The translations under genes were made by a program, and so were the position numbers. Below the pieces are notes generated by a model. That model did not search any database. It worked only from the letters and a program-made list of their open reading frames with translations, and was not told the origin of the DNA. Of a stretch of DNA of 22,887 nt, positions 7,570-14,498 are shown one piece after another; the first letter of the stretch is position 1, and every line of letters begins with the position of its first letter. The stretch spans positions 1 through 22,887 of the forward strand of contig JALUYN010000042.1 in the NCBI GenBank assembly GCA_027012915.1, written 5' to 3'. Origin of the DNA: Cellvibrionaceae bacterium. GTDB lineage: Bacteria; Pseudomonadota; Gammaproteobacteria; Pseudomonadales; Cellvibrionaceae.

Positions 7570-8842
7570 TTGCTTGATTGGGAGAGAGGTTGAAGATCTT
7601 CGCCAGGTCTAATGTAAAGGTAACAACCCCAATATTTTTTGAGCCTGATGCAATTGGCATGCTGATCTGAGTGGCATATTCTCTGGCTGACGCGTCAAAT
7701 ATTATTGGGCTAATATGGGGTTTTTCTATTGTTGATTGAATGGCTTGGATGAATTTGTCTTCATCGCCTTGATAGTAGTCTGTAGTTTTATCACTTGCTA
7801 TTACGTTGAATCCATATTTGTTGATTACAATAATTTCAAGTATCAGACCCTGTGATAACTTCTGTATTTTTCTTAAAAATTCTGAATCTTTCGAGTTAAG
7901 TATTTTGTTTACCAACTCTTTGTGCCCACTTTGGCTGGGGTCTCGCCATTGTTTATCCAGTTTTTGAATGTCCTTATCAGAGCGCAGAGATGAAAACTCC
8001 AGGTTGGACATAATGATGCTATCCCTGATCGTAGATATGTTGAAATAGTTATCAAATATATTTCTGGTTGTATTTAATAGAGTTTGACTTTCAGAATAAC
8101 TCAGCTCAATTTTGGTTGAATCGCATTGCGGTATAGCCAAGTTAAACTCTTTTATAAAAGCTTGATTAATGCCAGCGGTTTCAGGGGAGAAGTGGATAGA
8201 TAGTGGTGAAAAGGTAACAAGTAATTTGTCGAATGTGGCGTTGTTTTGCGCATTAACATTCAGTGATGTTAAATCCATGCTCTTTTCATCAGCAATAAAT
8301 GCATCAATCCGATGGCTATAAAGCATTTTAGTCAACTGTTCGACATTGTTTGTCCGAAATGTCGGTTGAATATTTATCGATCTAAGCCAGTCCTCGACTG
8401 CACCACCTCTGATACTGCCAATAGATAGCTGATCTACTTTTAATGGAATAAAATCCCTGACATGCTTTTTTTCGGCGTTGAAATACATGTTCCAGCGCTC
8501 ATAGACAATAGGATCGCTGACTAGTGAGTTGAGTCGCTGGTTGTAGCTTTCAGGAAATGACAGAAGAGCGTCCAGCTTATTCTGCTTGAAAAGCTGTTCG
8601 CCGCGCAATTGGGGATATATTGCAATAGAGTATTCTTGGTCGATGAATTCCATAACACAATTCAGTGTTCTTATAGCAGTGCCGATAACTCGACCGTCTT
8701 TCTGATAGTGAAACGGATAGTGATCGTAAGCGCCGATTTGCAGCTTGTTTGGTTGATCTGATGCAGGGGCTAACGGAGAATGAACGGCTAGAAAACAAGC
8801 TAATACTTTGAGCAGAGCAGCCGCCAGAGGTCTAATCTTCAT
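7565..8842 (-). CDS. Exported solute-binding (SBP_bac_3-like) protein fused to a PDC-type sensor domain
   Basis: A 425-residue protein with a signal peptide (about 1-27, APA-SD cleavage site). Residues about 33-255 look like a family-3 periplasmic binding domain: IGAYDHYPFHYQKDGRVIGT, LDALLSFPES, and SIGSIRGGAVEDWL followed by an IDAFIADE element. The rest differs from a plain binding protein: a helical stretch (about 260-330), then LILEIIVINKYGFNVIASDK and TDYYQGDEDKF (from about 351) and a strand-rich end, as in PDC/Cache sensor domains. No transmembrane anchor or output domain follows, so it is probably a free or loosely bound periplasmic sensor. No ABC permease is adjacent. The coding sequence is visibly more AT-rich than its neighbours, which suggests transfer. 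It converges on the chemoreceptor gene. A role in delivering a ligand to a receptor is speculation. No clear Shine-Dalgarno precedes the ATG. Confidence 0.75.
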   Translation of the reverse strand: MKIRPLAAALLKVLACFLAVHSPLAPASDQPNKLQIGAYDHYPFHYQKDGRVIGTAIRTLNCVMEFIDQEYSIAIYPQLRGEQLFKQNKLDALLSFPESYNQRLNSLVSDPIVYERWNMYFNAEKKHVRDFIPLKVDQLSIGSIRGGAVEDWLRSINIQPTFRTNNVEQLTKMLYSHRIDAFIADEKSMDLTSLNVNAQNNATFDKLLVTFSPLSIHFSPETAGINQAFIKEFNLAIPQCDSTKIELSYSESQTLLNTTRNIFDNYFNISTIRDSIIMSNLEFSSLRSDKDIQKLDKQWRDPSQSGHKELVNKILNSKDSEFLRKIQKLSQGLILEIIVINKYGFNVIASDKTTDYYQGDEDKFIQAIQSTIEKPHISPIIFDASAREYATQISMPIASGSKNIGVVTFTLDLAKIFNLSPNQAK

Positions 8843-9032
8843 AAGGTATCAGGGGTTAAAGCGTTAGTATCACTTAAGAGTAGGGCTTGAATTCGGTTTT
8901 ATCAAATTATCAAGCCCTATATACAACTCTAGGGAACCTCTCTCATGGACGCCGCGATTGCCAAGCAACAATAGCTTGTGGAATCGACTGCGCTCTTAGA
9001 TTCGGTCTGTTTACGCTATCACTACCTGGCCA
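8843..9032. other. Intergenic stretch, no supported gene
   Basis: With the adjoining relic (9033-9191) this makes a 360-base gap between the solute-binding-protein gene and moeA. It should hold the promoter of the minus-strand solute-binding-protein gene, but I see no convincing hexamers, no FNR or NarL site and no RNA gene. A plus-strand frame over 8887-9237 is Ser/Cys-rich, has no recognisable domain and runs into the end of moeA; I do not call it a gene. Confidence 0.5.
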
Positions 9033-9191
9033 CTATGGAGTTTTCCTGAAGGGCCCTAGCATACTAGAATCAAACTTTAAAATAGGCATGTGTTGGTGCA
9101 GCATGCGGGCTTTGGCTAATAGAAACAGTAACCGTTATGGTTGTTCCTGTTTGTTGGCTTCGTTTAAAAGTTCTTGGAAATTGGTAATCAT
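9033..9191 (-). pseudogene. Relic of a small gene downstream of moeA (premature stop)
   Basis: Twelve bases after the moeA stop, on the same strand, is an ATG (9191) with GGAG 6 bases upstream, ideal for translation. The frame reads MITNFQELLNEANKQEQP and hits TAA at 9137-9135. Reading through gives RLLFLLAKARMLHQHMP and more before TAG at 9035-9033. The join across the stop, QP-x-RLLFLLAKA, recalls the start of a family of roughly 150-residue proteins often annotated as 'ribonucleotide reductase subunit alpha' (QPQRLLFVFA-like), in which case a CAA codon has become TAA. This likeness is from memory, not a search. The alternative is a genuine 18-residue leader-like peptide. Confidence 0.35.
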
Positions 9192-9202
9192 GCTTTTCTC
9201 CG

Positions 9203-10468
9203 TTAGCCCAGCCAGCGGTCAAACGGCTGTACCGTAATTAAATCGTCTTCATCGTAGTTGCCATGCTCGCGCTCCAATACCAGGTAGCAATCGGCGCGAC
9301 TGATGGAGGAGAGTATTCCCGAACCTTGGGCACCGGTGGTGCTGACTTTGCTGCGACCTTGTTCGTCAGCAACAAGATTGCCCCGTTGAAAATCGGTACG
9401 CCCTGGGGATTTGCGAATGGCGTGCTGGGCGGGCACTTCAATGGTGGGGCTCTCGGTGATAGATTCACCGGCAAGCTTGCGCAGAACCGGTAGCGCCAGT
9501 TGATGAAACGTAACCGTGGCAGAAACCGGGTTTCCGGGCAAACCAAAAAAGTAGCTGCCAGCTGTGTTATTCATATCTCCAATGGTGCCAAAGGCGAAAG
9601 GTTTGCCCGGTTTTATGGCCACTTTCCAGAAGCCTACCGCGCCCAGTTTGTCGAGAATCGTCTTGGTGTAGTCGGCTTCGCCCACTGATACACCGCCAGA
9701 AGAAATAACCGCGTCGCATTGGCCGGAGGCTTCTATAAAAGCGTTTTCAAGTGCTTCGGGTTTGTCGGGGATAATGCCCAGGTCGACAATTTCTGCCCCG
9801 AGGCGTTGCAACATGGCGCTGACTACAAAGCGATTGCTCTCATAAATGCAGCCGGGATCCAGTGATTGGCCTGGAAGGCGAAGTTCATCGCCAGTGGAAA
9901 AAATGCCGACTTTAATGGGGCGGAACACGGTGACTGTGGCAATGCCAATGGATGCCAGTAATCCGATATCCGCGGGCGAAATTCTGCGACCTTGAGTCAG
10001 CACGGTGGTGCCAATATCTATATCCTCTCCGGCACGGCGAATGTTGCTACCGGTTTTGGCAATGCCGCTAAAGGTAATCTGGTCACCCACTTCCGTGTTG
10101 CCTTGGACGTTGGTGTTTTCCTGCATAATTACCGTGTCGGTATCTGGCGGCACCAGAGCGCCGGTCATGATACGAATGCATTCGCCCGCTTGGACTTTGC
10201 CGTCATAGGGGGTTCCGGCAAAGGATTTGCCGACCAGTGTCAGAGTGTCGCTGTGTTGCAGGTCCGCCGCGCGCAGTGCGTAACCGTCCATTGCGGAGTT
10301 GTCGTATCCAGGGACCTGTAATTCGCTATGAATATCGGTCGCCAGAATACGATCAAGCGCCTGAGAAATAGAAACGGTTTCGGTTTCGACGATGGGGGTA
10401 ATGGCATCGGCCAGGCGAGATTTTGCCTCTTCAAGGGGCAGCATGGCCCCGGTATTACAACAGTCCAT
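9203..10468 (-). CDS. moeA: Molybdopterin molybdenumtransferase MoeA
   Basis: A complete 421-residue MoeA, the cytoplasmic enzyme that inserts molybdate into adenylated molybdopterin to give the molybdenum cofactor. Landmarks are SISQALDRILA, PGYDNSAMDGYALR (about 52-66), GECIRIMTGALVPPD, STGDELR, the ligand-binding SSGGVSVGEADYT, KPGKPFAFG and FFGLPGNPVSA, followed by the small C-terminal beta domain. The gene begins 31 bases after narL on the same strand, so the two probably share a transcript, which couples cofactor supply to nitrate respiration: NarG needs this cofactor. No strong Shine-Dalgarno precedes the ATG at 10468. A second in-frame ATG eight codons later, before LPLEEAKSRL, could be the true start, since the first residues (MDCCNTGA) are not typical. 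Confidence 0.96.
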   Translation of the reverse strand: MDCCNTGAMLPLEEAKSRLADAITPIVETETVSISQALDRILATDIHSELQVPGYDNSAMDGYALRAADLQHSDTLTLVGKSFAGTPYDGKVQAGECIRIMTGALVPPDTDTVIMQENTNVQGNTEVGDQITFSGIAKTGSNIRRAGEDIDIGTTVLTQGRRISPADIGLLASIGIATVTVFRPIKVGIFSTGDELRLPGQSLDPGCIYESNRFVVSAMLQRLGAEIVDLGIIPDKPEALENAFIEASGQCDAVISSGGVSVGEADYTKTILDKLGAVGFWKVAIKPGKPFAFGTIGDMNNTAGSYFFGLPGNPVSATVTFHQLALPVLRKLAGESITESPTIEVPAQHAIRKSPGRTDFQRGNLVADEQGRSKVSTTGAQGSGILSSISRADCYLVLEREHGNYDEDDLITVQPFDRWLG

Positions 10469-10499
10469 AATAGTTACTGGCCAACATGGATGCTGGCGA

Positions 10500-11147
10500 T
10501 TAGTTTTCCTGGTTGATCATCCACACAGCCGCTTGTACCCGTGAACGCAGGCCCAGCTTTTTCAGAATATGCTTCACATGGACCTTGACGGTACCGTCTG
10601 AAATATCGAGTTCGCGAGCAATCAGTTTATTGCTCAGCCCCTTGGCGATGTGTTTGAGAATTTCGTGTTCACGGCTGGTGAGACTATTGAGCAAGTTGGG
10701 TTTGGTGTCGCCCTTGCGTAATGCGTCGGCTAATACGGTAGTGAGCTTTTCACTGATAACCATCTTGCCAAGCGTGGCTTCGCGAATGCGCTCCAAAATA
10801 TTTTCCGGAGACATATCCTTCAGCAGGTAGCCGTCGGCGCCGTAGGTAATGGCCTGAACTACGTCTTCATCGGTATCCGATACCGTTAGCATGACGATCT
10901 TGGCGGTTACGCCGTTATCGCGTAAGCGGCGCAGAGTTTCCAAACCGTCCATTCCCTGCATGTTGAGATCCAGTACGATCAGATCCGGGTCGAGTTTCTC
11001 CGCAAGTTCCAGTGCTTCTGCGCCGGAACTGGCTTCGCCTGCTACTTGCAGATCGTCCTCATCTTCGATCAGTTGTGTCAGCCCTTTGCGCAGTAATGGG
11101 TGATCGTCTACAAGCAGTATCGAAGGAATGGATTCGCTGTCGCTCAT
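10500..11147 (-). CDS. narL: Nitrate/nitrite response regulator NarL
   Basis: A 215-residue LuxR/FixJ-type regulator. The receiver domain has the acidic pair D14-D15, phospho-acceptor D60 in LIVLDLNMQGMDGLE and the Lys of GADGYLLKDM. The C-terminal helix-turn-helix reads LTSREHEILKHIAKGLSNK, then TVKVHVKHILKKLGLRSRV and AAVWM. The LLKDM and TVKVHVKHILKKL segments are nearly those of E. coli NarL. Phosphorylated by NarX, it binds TACYYMT heptamers; 7-2-7 candidates occur at four places in this window. It is unusual in lying about 5 kb from narX rather than next to it; narK2, an AraC gene and two metabolic genes lie between. It is transcribed away from narK2 and runs toward moeA. Confidence 0.95.
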   Translation of the reverse strand: MSDSESIPSILLVDDHPLLRKGLTQLIEDEDDLQVAGEASSGAEALELAEKLDPDLIVLDLNMQGMDGLETLRRLRDNGVTAKIVMLTVSDTDEDVVQAITYGADGYLLKDMSPENILERIREATLGKMVISEKLTTVLADALRKGDTKPNLLNSLTSREHEILKHIAKGLSNKLIARELDISDGTVKVHVKHILKKLGLRSRVQAAVWMINQEN

Positions 11148-11350
11148 TGAAGTCGCTGCCTCTGATTGGTTCTGGCGATGCTGTTTTTGAATGGCTCTTG
11201 TTGAGTGGTTCTTGTCAATCGACTTCCGTCAGCTGACTAGCCAACTGAAAAGAGTGTTTAAAACAGCATCTGCCGGTGTTTATACCTTGTATTTCGCGCA
11301 AATACCATTGCCTATGTGTGCCAAAAGCACAACCGGCAAAAATACAGAAC

Positions 11351-11364
11351 TTGATGTAGATCAG
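11351..11364 (+). promoter_or_regulatory. FNR/Anr-like box upstream of narK2 (one mismatch)
   Basis: TTGAT-GTAG-ATCAG keeps nine of ten consensus positions. A -10-like TTATAA at 11407-11412 would place the box about 61.5 bases upstream of the start (class I geometry). At -41.5 the sequence has no good -10 hexamer. The long distance to the narK2 ATG (about 250 bases) implies a long leader or a second promoter. Confidence 0.6.
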
Positions 11365-11479
11365 GCAGTGAAACAAGTTCATTTGCCGTCTTTTCTCGAC
11401 AATTGCTTATAAGTGGGTAGCTGCTCCCGCGCCTACGCAGCGAGTGGGGTCAGTATTCATCCGGAGTGTGTGACAAAGC

Positions 11480-11495
11480 TACTCCCAAAGGGGTA
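11480..11495. promoter_or_regulatory. NarL 7-2-7 site upstream of narK2
   Basis: TACTCCC-AA-AGGGGTA: the right heptamer matches AKRRGTA fully and the left matches TACYYMT at 6 of 7 positions. This is the best NarL-type palindrome in the window. It lies downstream of the FNR-like box and about 59 bases before a start that a TTATAT at 11534-11539 would give. Confidence 0.6.
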
Positions 11496-11513
11496 TCTCG
11501 GCACGTGGCGAGT

Positions 11514-11531
11514 AAGTAGAAAAGTCTACTT
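11514..11531. other. Perfect small hairpin in the narK2 upstream region
   Basis: AAGTAGA-AAAG-TCTACTT is a perfect 7-bp inverted repeat with a 4-base loop, followed at once by CCTTATATG. It could be a protein-binding palindrome or an RNA hairpin in the leader. A NarL-like heptamer (TACTTCC, 6 of 7) overlaps its right arm. No T-run follows, so it is not a normal terminator. Confidence 0.4.
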
Positions 11532-11607
11532 CCTTATATGCATTGTTTCCCTTGCATTCCTCCTTGCATAGTGGCCTGGACACTTTATAAAACTATGGGA
11601 GGGGCTT

Positions 11608-13221
11608 ATGGCCGACCTGCAAAAATGGGATCCGGAAGACAATGCGTTCTGGGAATCCGAAGGAAAGAAGACTGCGAATCGCAATCTCTGGATTTCAATT
11701 CCCAGCTTACTGTGTGGTTTTGCGGTCTGGTTGTACTGGGGGATTATCACGGTTCAAATGTTGAACCTGGGTTTTCCGTTTGCAAAATCTGAACTCTTTA
11801 CATTGATGGCCATTGCCGGTTTGACCGGTGCCACCTTGCGAATACCGAGTAGCTTTTTCGTGAGGCTCTTCGGTGGTCGCAACACCATCTTCTTTACTAC
11901 CGCATTGTTGATGATTCCCGCATGTGGTGCCGGTATTGCGTTACAAGACAAGAATACGCCTCTGTGGGTGTTCCAGTTGTTGGCGTTGCTCTCCGGTTTT
12001 GGTGGCGGTAATTTCGCTTCATCCATGTCCAATATCAGCTTCTTCTTTCCAAAGAAACAACAGGGTTTGGCATTGGGCTTAAATGCTGGTCTCGGTAACT
12101 TTGGTGTAACCACTATGCAGATTCTGGTGCCCCTGGCCATGACCTTTGGTTTGTTTGGCGCTATGGGTGGCGAGTCCATGGTACTGCAGAGCACTTCCGG
12201 AACTTTGATTGGCAAGATTCCTGCCGGTACCGATGCCTGGATCCAGAACGCCGGCTTTGTATGGCTGCTGTTTCTGATTCCTCTGGCATTCCTCGGCTGG
12301 TTTGGTATGAACAATATCCGGACCCAGGAAGTGTCTCCTGACATTCCTTCTCCAGTGGGTGCCTTTGCCATGATCACCGTAATGTTGCTGGTGGGCTTTG
12401 TCACTGCGACTACCGGTTTGTGGTTGATGCTGCCAGAAGCGGCTAACGGTTCTGGTTTTGGCGTGCCGAAAGAGGTGGTTCTGGTCCTGGTGATTGCAGC
12501 GACTGTATTCCTGCTGAAAATGATCCCAGGCAACATCAAGCCAATCCTTAAGCGTCAATATCAAATTTTTGATAACAAGCACACTTGGGTAATGAGTGTG
12601 ATCTACACCATGACCTTTGGCTCTTTCATCGGTTTTGCGGCGTCTTTCCCGCTGTCCATCAAGGTGATCTTTGGTTACCAGCATCTGATGGTTGATGGTG
12701 TAATGACTCATGACACGGCTAACCCCAATGGCCCTAGTGCTCTGATGTACGCATGGATGGGGCCATTTATCGGTGCGTTGATTCGCCCGCTCGGTGGCTG
12801 GATTTCCGATAAAGTCGGTGGTGCTCTGGTAACTCAAGTATGTTCAGTAGTAATGGTTGGTTCAGCGCTGGGTGTGGCTTACTTTATGAAAGCCGCATAC
12901 TCTTCAGCGACTCCGGAAGAATTCTTCCTGCCATTCTTCCTGCTGTTCCTGCTGCTGTTTGCTGCCACTGGTATCGGTAACGGCTCTACCTTCCGCACCA
13001 TCGCCATGGTGTTCCCGAAAGAACAGGCAGGCCCGGTTCTGGGTTGGACTTCTGCGGTAGCAGCATACGGCGCCTTCTACATTCCGAAGGTTCTGGGTGA
13101 GCAGATTAAAGCGACCACTCCCGAAGTGGCCCTGATCGGATTCGCGGCTTTCTACGCAGTGTGTATCCTGATCAACTGGTGGTTCTACCTGCGCAAGAGT
13201 GGTGAATTCTATAACCCTTAA
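11608..13221 (+). CDS. narK: Nitrate/nitrite transporter NarK (NarK2/NarU type)
   Basis: A 537-residue MFS protein of the longer NNP group found with narGHJI. The N-terminus has the WDPEDNAFWE motif typical of this group, then about 12 membrane segments, the nitrate signature GLNAGLGNFGVTTMQ in the first half, and RPLGGWISDKVGG and GWTSAVAAYGAF in the second. Such proteins exchange nitrate for nitrite, or import nitrate, at the inner membrane. The start has an exceptionally strong GGGAGGGG ribosome site three bases from the ATG core. A 12-bp-stem terminator follows 22 bases after the stop, so the gene is its own transcript. Upstream FNR-like and NarL sites suggest induction by low oxygen and nitrate. 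It is clearly different from the two shorter NNP proteins at the left of the window. Confidence 0.95.
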   Translation: MADLQKWDPEDNAFWESEGKKTANRNLWISIPSLLCGFAVWLYWGIITVQMLNLGFPFAKSELFTLMAIAGLTGATLRIPSSFFVRLFGGRNTIFFTTALLMIPACGAGIALQDKNTPLWVFQLLALLSGFGGGNFASSMSNISFFFPKKQQGLALGLNAGLGNFGVTTMQILVPLAMTFGLFGAMGGESMVLQSTSGTLIGKIPAGTDAWIQNAGFVWLLFLIPLAFLGWFGMNNIRTQEVSPDIPSPVGAFAMITVMLLVGFVTATTGLWLMLPEAANGSGFGVPKEVVLVLVIAATVFLLKMIPGNIKPILKRQYQIFDNKHTWVMSVIYTMTFGSFIGFAASFPLSIKVIFGYQHLMVDGVMTHDTANPNGPSALMYAWMGPFIGALIRPLGGWISDKVGGALVTQVCSVVMVGSALGVAYFMKAAYSSATPEEFFLPFFLLFLLLFAATGIGNGSTFRTIAMVFPKEQAGPVLGWTSAVAAYGAFYIPKVLGEQIKATTPEVALIGFAAFYAVCILINWWFYLRKSGEFYNP

Positions 13222-13243
13222 TTACTTGGGGTGGAACAAACCA

Positions 13244-13271
13244 AAACAGGGGCTCAAACGAGCCCCTGTTT
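13244..13271 (+). terminator. Rho-independent terminator of narK2
   Basis: AAACAGGGGCTC and GAGCCCCTGTTT form a perfect 12-bp stem with an AAAC loop, followed by CGTTC. The A and T ends of the stem supply a short T-run in each direction, so it may act on both strands. Confidence 0.9.
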
Positions 13272-13298
13272 CGTTCTAAAGCCAACAAATGTATTAAA

Positions 13299-13363
13299 TG
13301 GGGTCAGAGCCCTTTTCTTTCTTTTCTTTTAGGGCGAAAAAGCGAAAAAGGGCTCTGACCCCA
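13299..13363. repeat. REP-like long inverted repeat with GGGGTCAGAGCCC arms
   Basis: The 18-base arm TGGGGTCAGAGCCCTTTT (13299-13316) recurs as a perfect inverted copy at 13346-13363, around a 29-base pyrimidine- then purine-rich centre. The right arm ends two bases before the stop codon of the AraC gene. The GGGGTCAGAGCCC core is one I associate with REP/BIME-type intergenic repeats mobilised by RAYT (Y1) transposases in environmental bacteria; no transposase is present here. It could also form a hairpin that ends the AraC transcript. Confidence 0.75.
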
Positions 13364-13364
13364 A

Positions 13365-14381
13365 TTATTCGGTAGGGGTGATTTTTTGTTGTTTGAATTG
13401 TTTTGGCGTCGCTCCAAACCATAGTTTGAAGGCGCGATAGAAAGCGCTGGTTTCTGTGTAGCCGAGACTGAGGGCTACGAACTCAGGATCGAGATTGCGG
13501 GTGACAAGCAGATCGAGACAGCGCTGTTTGAGGATCTGGTTTTTCAACTCGCGAAAGCTGGTGTTCTGCTCTGACAGATGGCGTTGGATCACTCGCGGTT
13601 GCATACCCAGCTCATCGACTATGTGCTGCATGCTTACCTGAGCCGGTTGTTCTACATCGATGCAAAAAGTGATCTGTTCTACCAGAGTTTGGTGCTCACG
13701 CTGAGAGCGCAGCATGCCCTCCGCGTAGGCGAGGTTGATTTGATACAGCTGTTCGTCTCGTCCAATAACCGGGTGGCTCAGAGATTGTTTGTCCATCACC
13801 AGACAGAAGTTGCCAGGATGGGCAATGGCCGAGCATTGCAGTTGCTTTGAAAGTGCAGAGCACTCAAGCGTTTCAGGGACCATCAGTTGCCGCAGAATCA
13901 GTCGCCCACCGGTGATTTCTCGCAACAACTGCAACGTACCACTGACCACTGAGAGAATCTGTTGTTGATTTGGCGCCACAGCGTTGACGGAGGGGACATA
14001 TTCACAGCGGATCCAATGGCCGTTGTCGCATTCGCTGATACGATATAAACCGTTCTCGCTGATCAATTTCTGAAAGCTGGCAATGTGCCGCAGCGCTGTC
14101 AGGGCATTGGGGCTGTGCCAGCACACCGGCATCAGAACGCCACTGGATCGGAAATTCTGATTGCTGCCTATGGTGGCTCCCAGTAGAGGGTCGTCGGACA
14201 ACTTTTCCGCGCGATGCCACATGGTGCGCGCCATAGACAGTGGTAGGGGCTGTCCCTCCTGTAGTTGGTTATTGTCAAACCCCGGAAAGCCACGAATCAG
14301 TGCTTGGGTATCAAGACCCGTCTGGGAAAACGCCTGCAGCAGGGAGTTGATCCACAAATTGGTGATGTGCAGGTGTTGCAT
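13365..14381 (-). CDS. AraC family transcriptional regulator (arabinose-binding-domain type)
   Basis: A 338-residue regulator with the long N-terminal domain (about 15-205) seen in OruR/ArgR-like AraC proteins (PF12625 type): LSMARTMWHRAEKLSDDPLLGA, SGVLMPVCWHSPNALTALRHIASF and a PGNFCLVMDK segment. The C-terminal AraC DNA-binding domain (about 235-330) has two helix-turn-helix units: the first around MQHIVDELGMQPRVIQRHLSEQ, written here only in outline (MQHIVDEL, RVIQRHL), the second ending VALSLGYTETSAFYRAFKLW, then GATPKQFK. It is divergent from the dioxygenase gene across a 117-base gap, so it most likely controls that gene and the hydratase behind it; the effector is unknown. No good Shine-Dalgarno precedes the ATG. 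Its 3' end abuts the REP-like repeat. Confidence 0.9.
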   Translation of the reverse strand: MQHLHITNLWINSLLQAFSQTGLDTQALIRGFPGFDNNQLQEGQPLPLSMARTMWHRAEKLSDDPLLGATIGSNQNFRSSGVLMPVCWHSPNALTALRHIASFQKLISENGLYRISECDNGHWIRCEYVPSVNAVAPNQQQILSVVSGTLQLLREITGGRLILRQLMVPETLECSALSKQLQCSAIAHPGNFCLVMDKQSLSHPVIGRDEQLYQINLAYAEGMLRSQREHQTLVEQITFCIDVEQPAQVSMQHIVDELGMQPRVIQRHLSEQNTSFRELKNQILKQRCLDLLVTRNLDPEFVALSLGYTETSAFYRAFKLWFGATPKQFKQQKITPTE

Positions 14382-14498
14382 GGTGTTAAGCTGTTGAGTC
14401 GTAAAGTGTTACCTATATTCGTAATTTGTCACTGGCAGGTCAAGGCTAAGCTTCCATAATTCTGGCTACTCATAACAATAAAACAGAGGCTGAAAACC

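Larger units (their letters stand above)
11148..11607. promoter_or_regulatory. narL-narK2 divergent control region
   Basis: This 460-base gap holds an FNR-like box (11351-11364), a -10-like TTATAA (11407-11412), a NarL 7-2-7 site (11480-11495), a hairpin (11514-11531) and the strong Shine-Dalgarno GGGAGGGG (11597-11604) of narK2. In the first 200 bases, next to narL, I see no clear element. Short frames here have no recognisable product. Confidence 0.6.

Noticed and set aside
8887..9237. 116-codon plus-strand frame between the solute-binding-protein gene and moeA
   Set aside because: No recognisable domain, odd Ser/Cys-rich composition, overlaps the 3' end of moeA, and the opposite strand offers a better-supported relic frame.
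11191..11412. Short plus-strand frame in the narL-narK2 gap
   Set aside because: It runs through the FNR-like box, has no ribosome site and no recognisable product; the region reads as a control region.
11754..12837. Two long minus-strand frames (261 and 252 codons) within narK2
   Set aside because: They overlap each other and the clearly real narK2; neither has a ribosome site or a family-like sequence.
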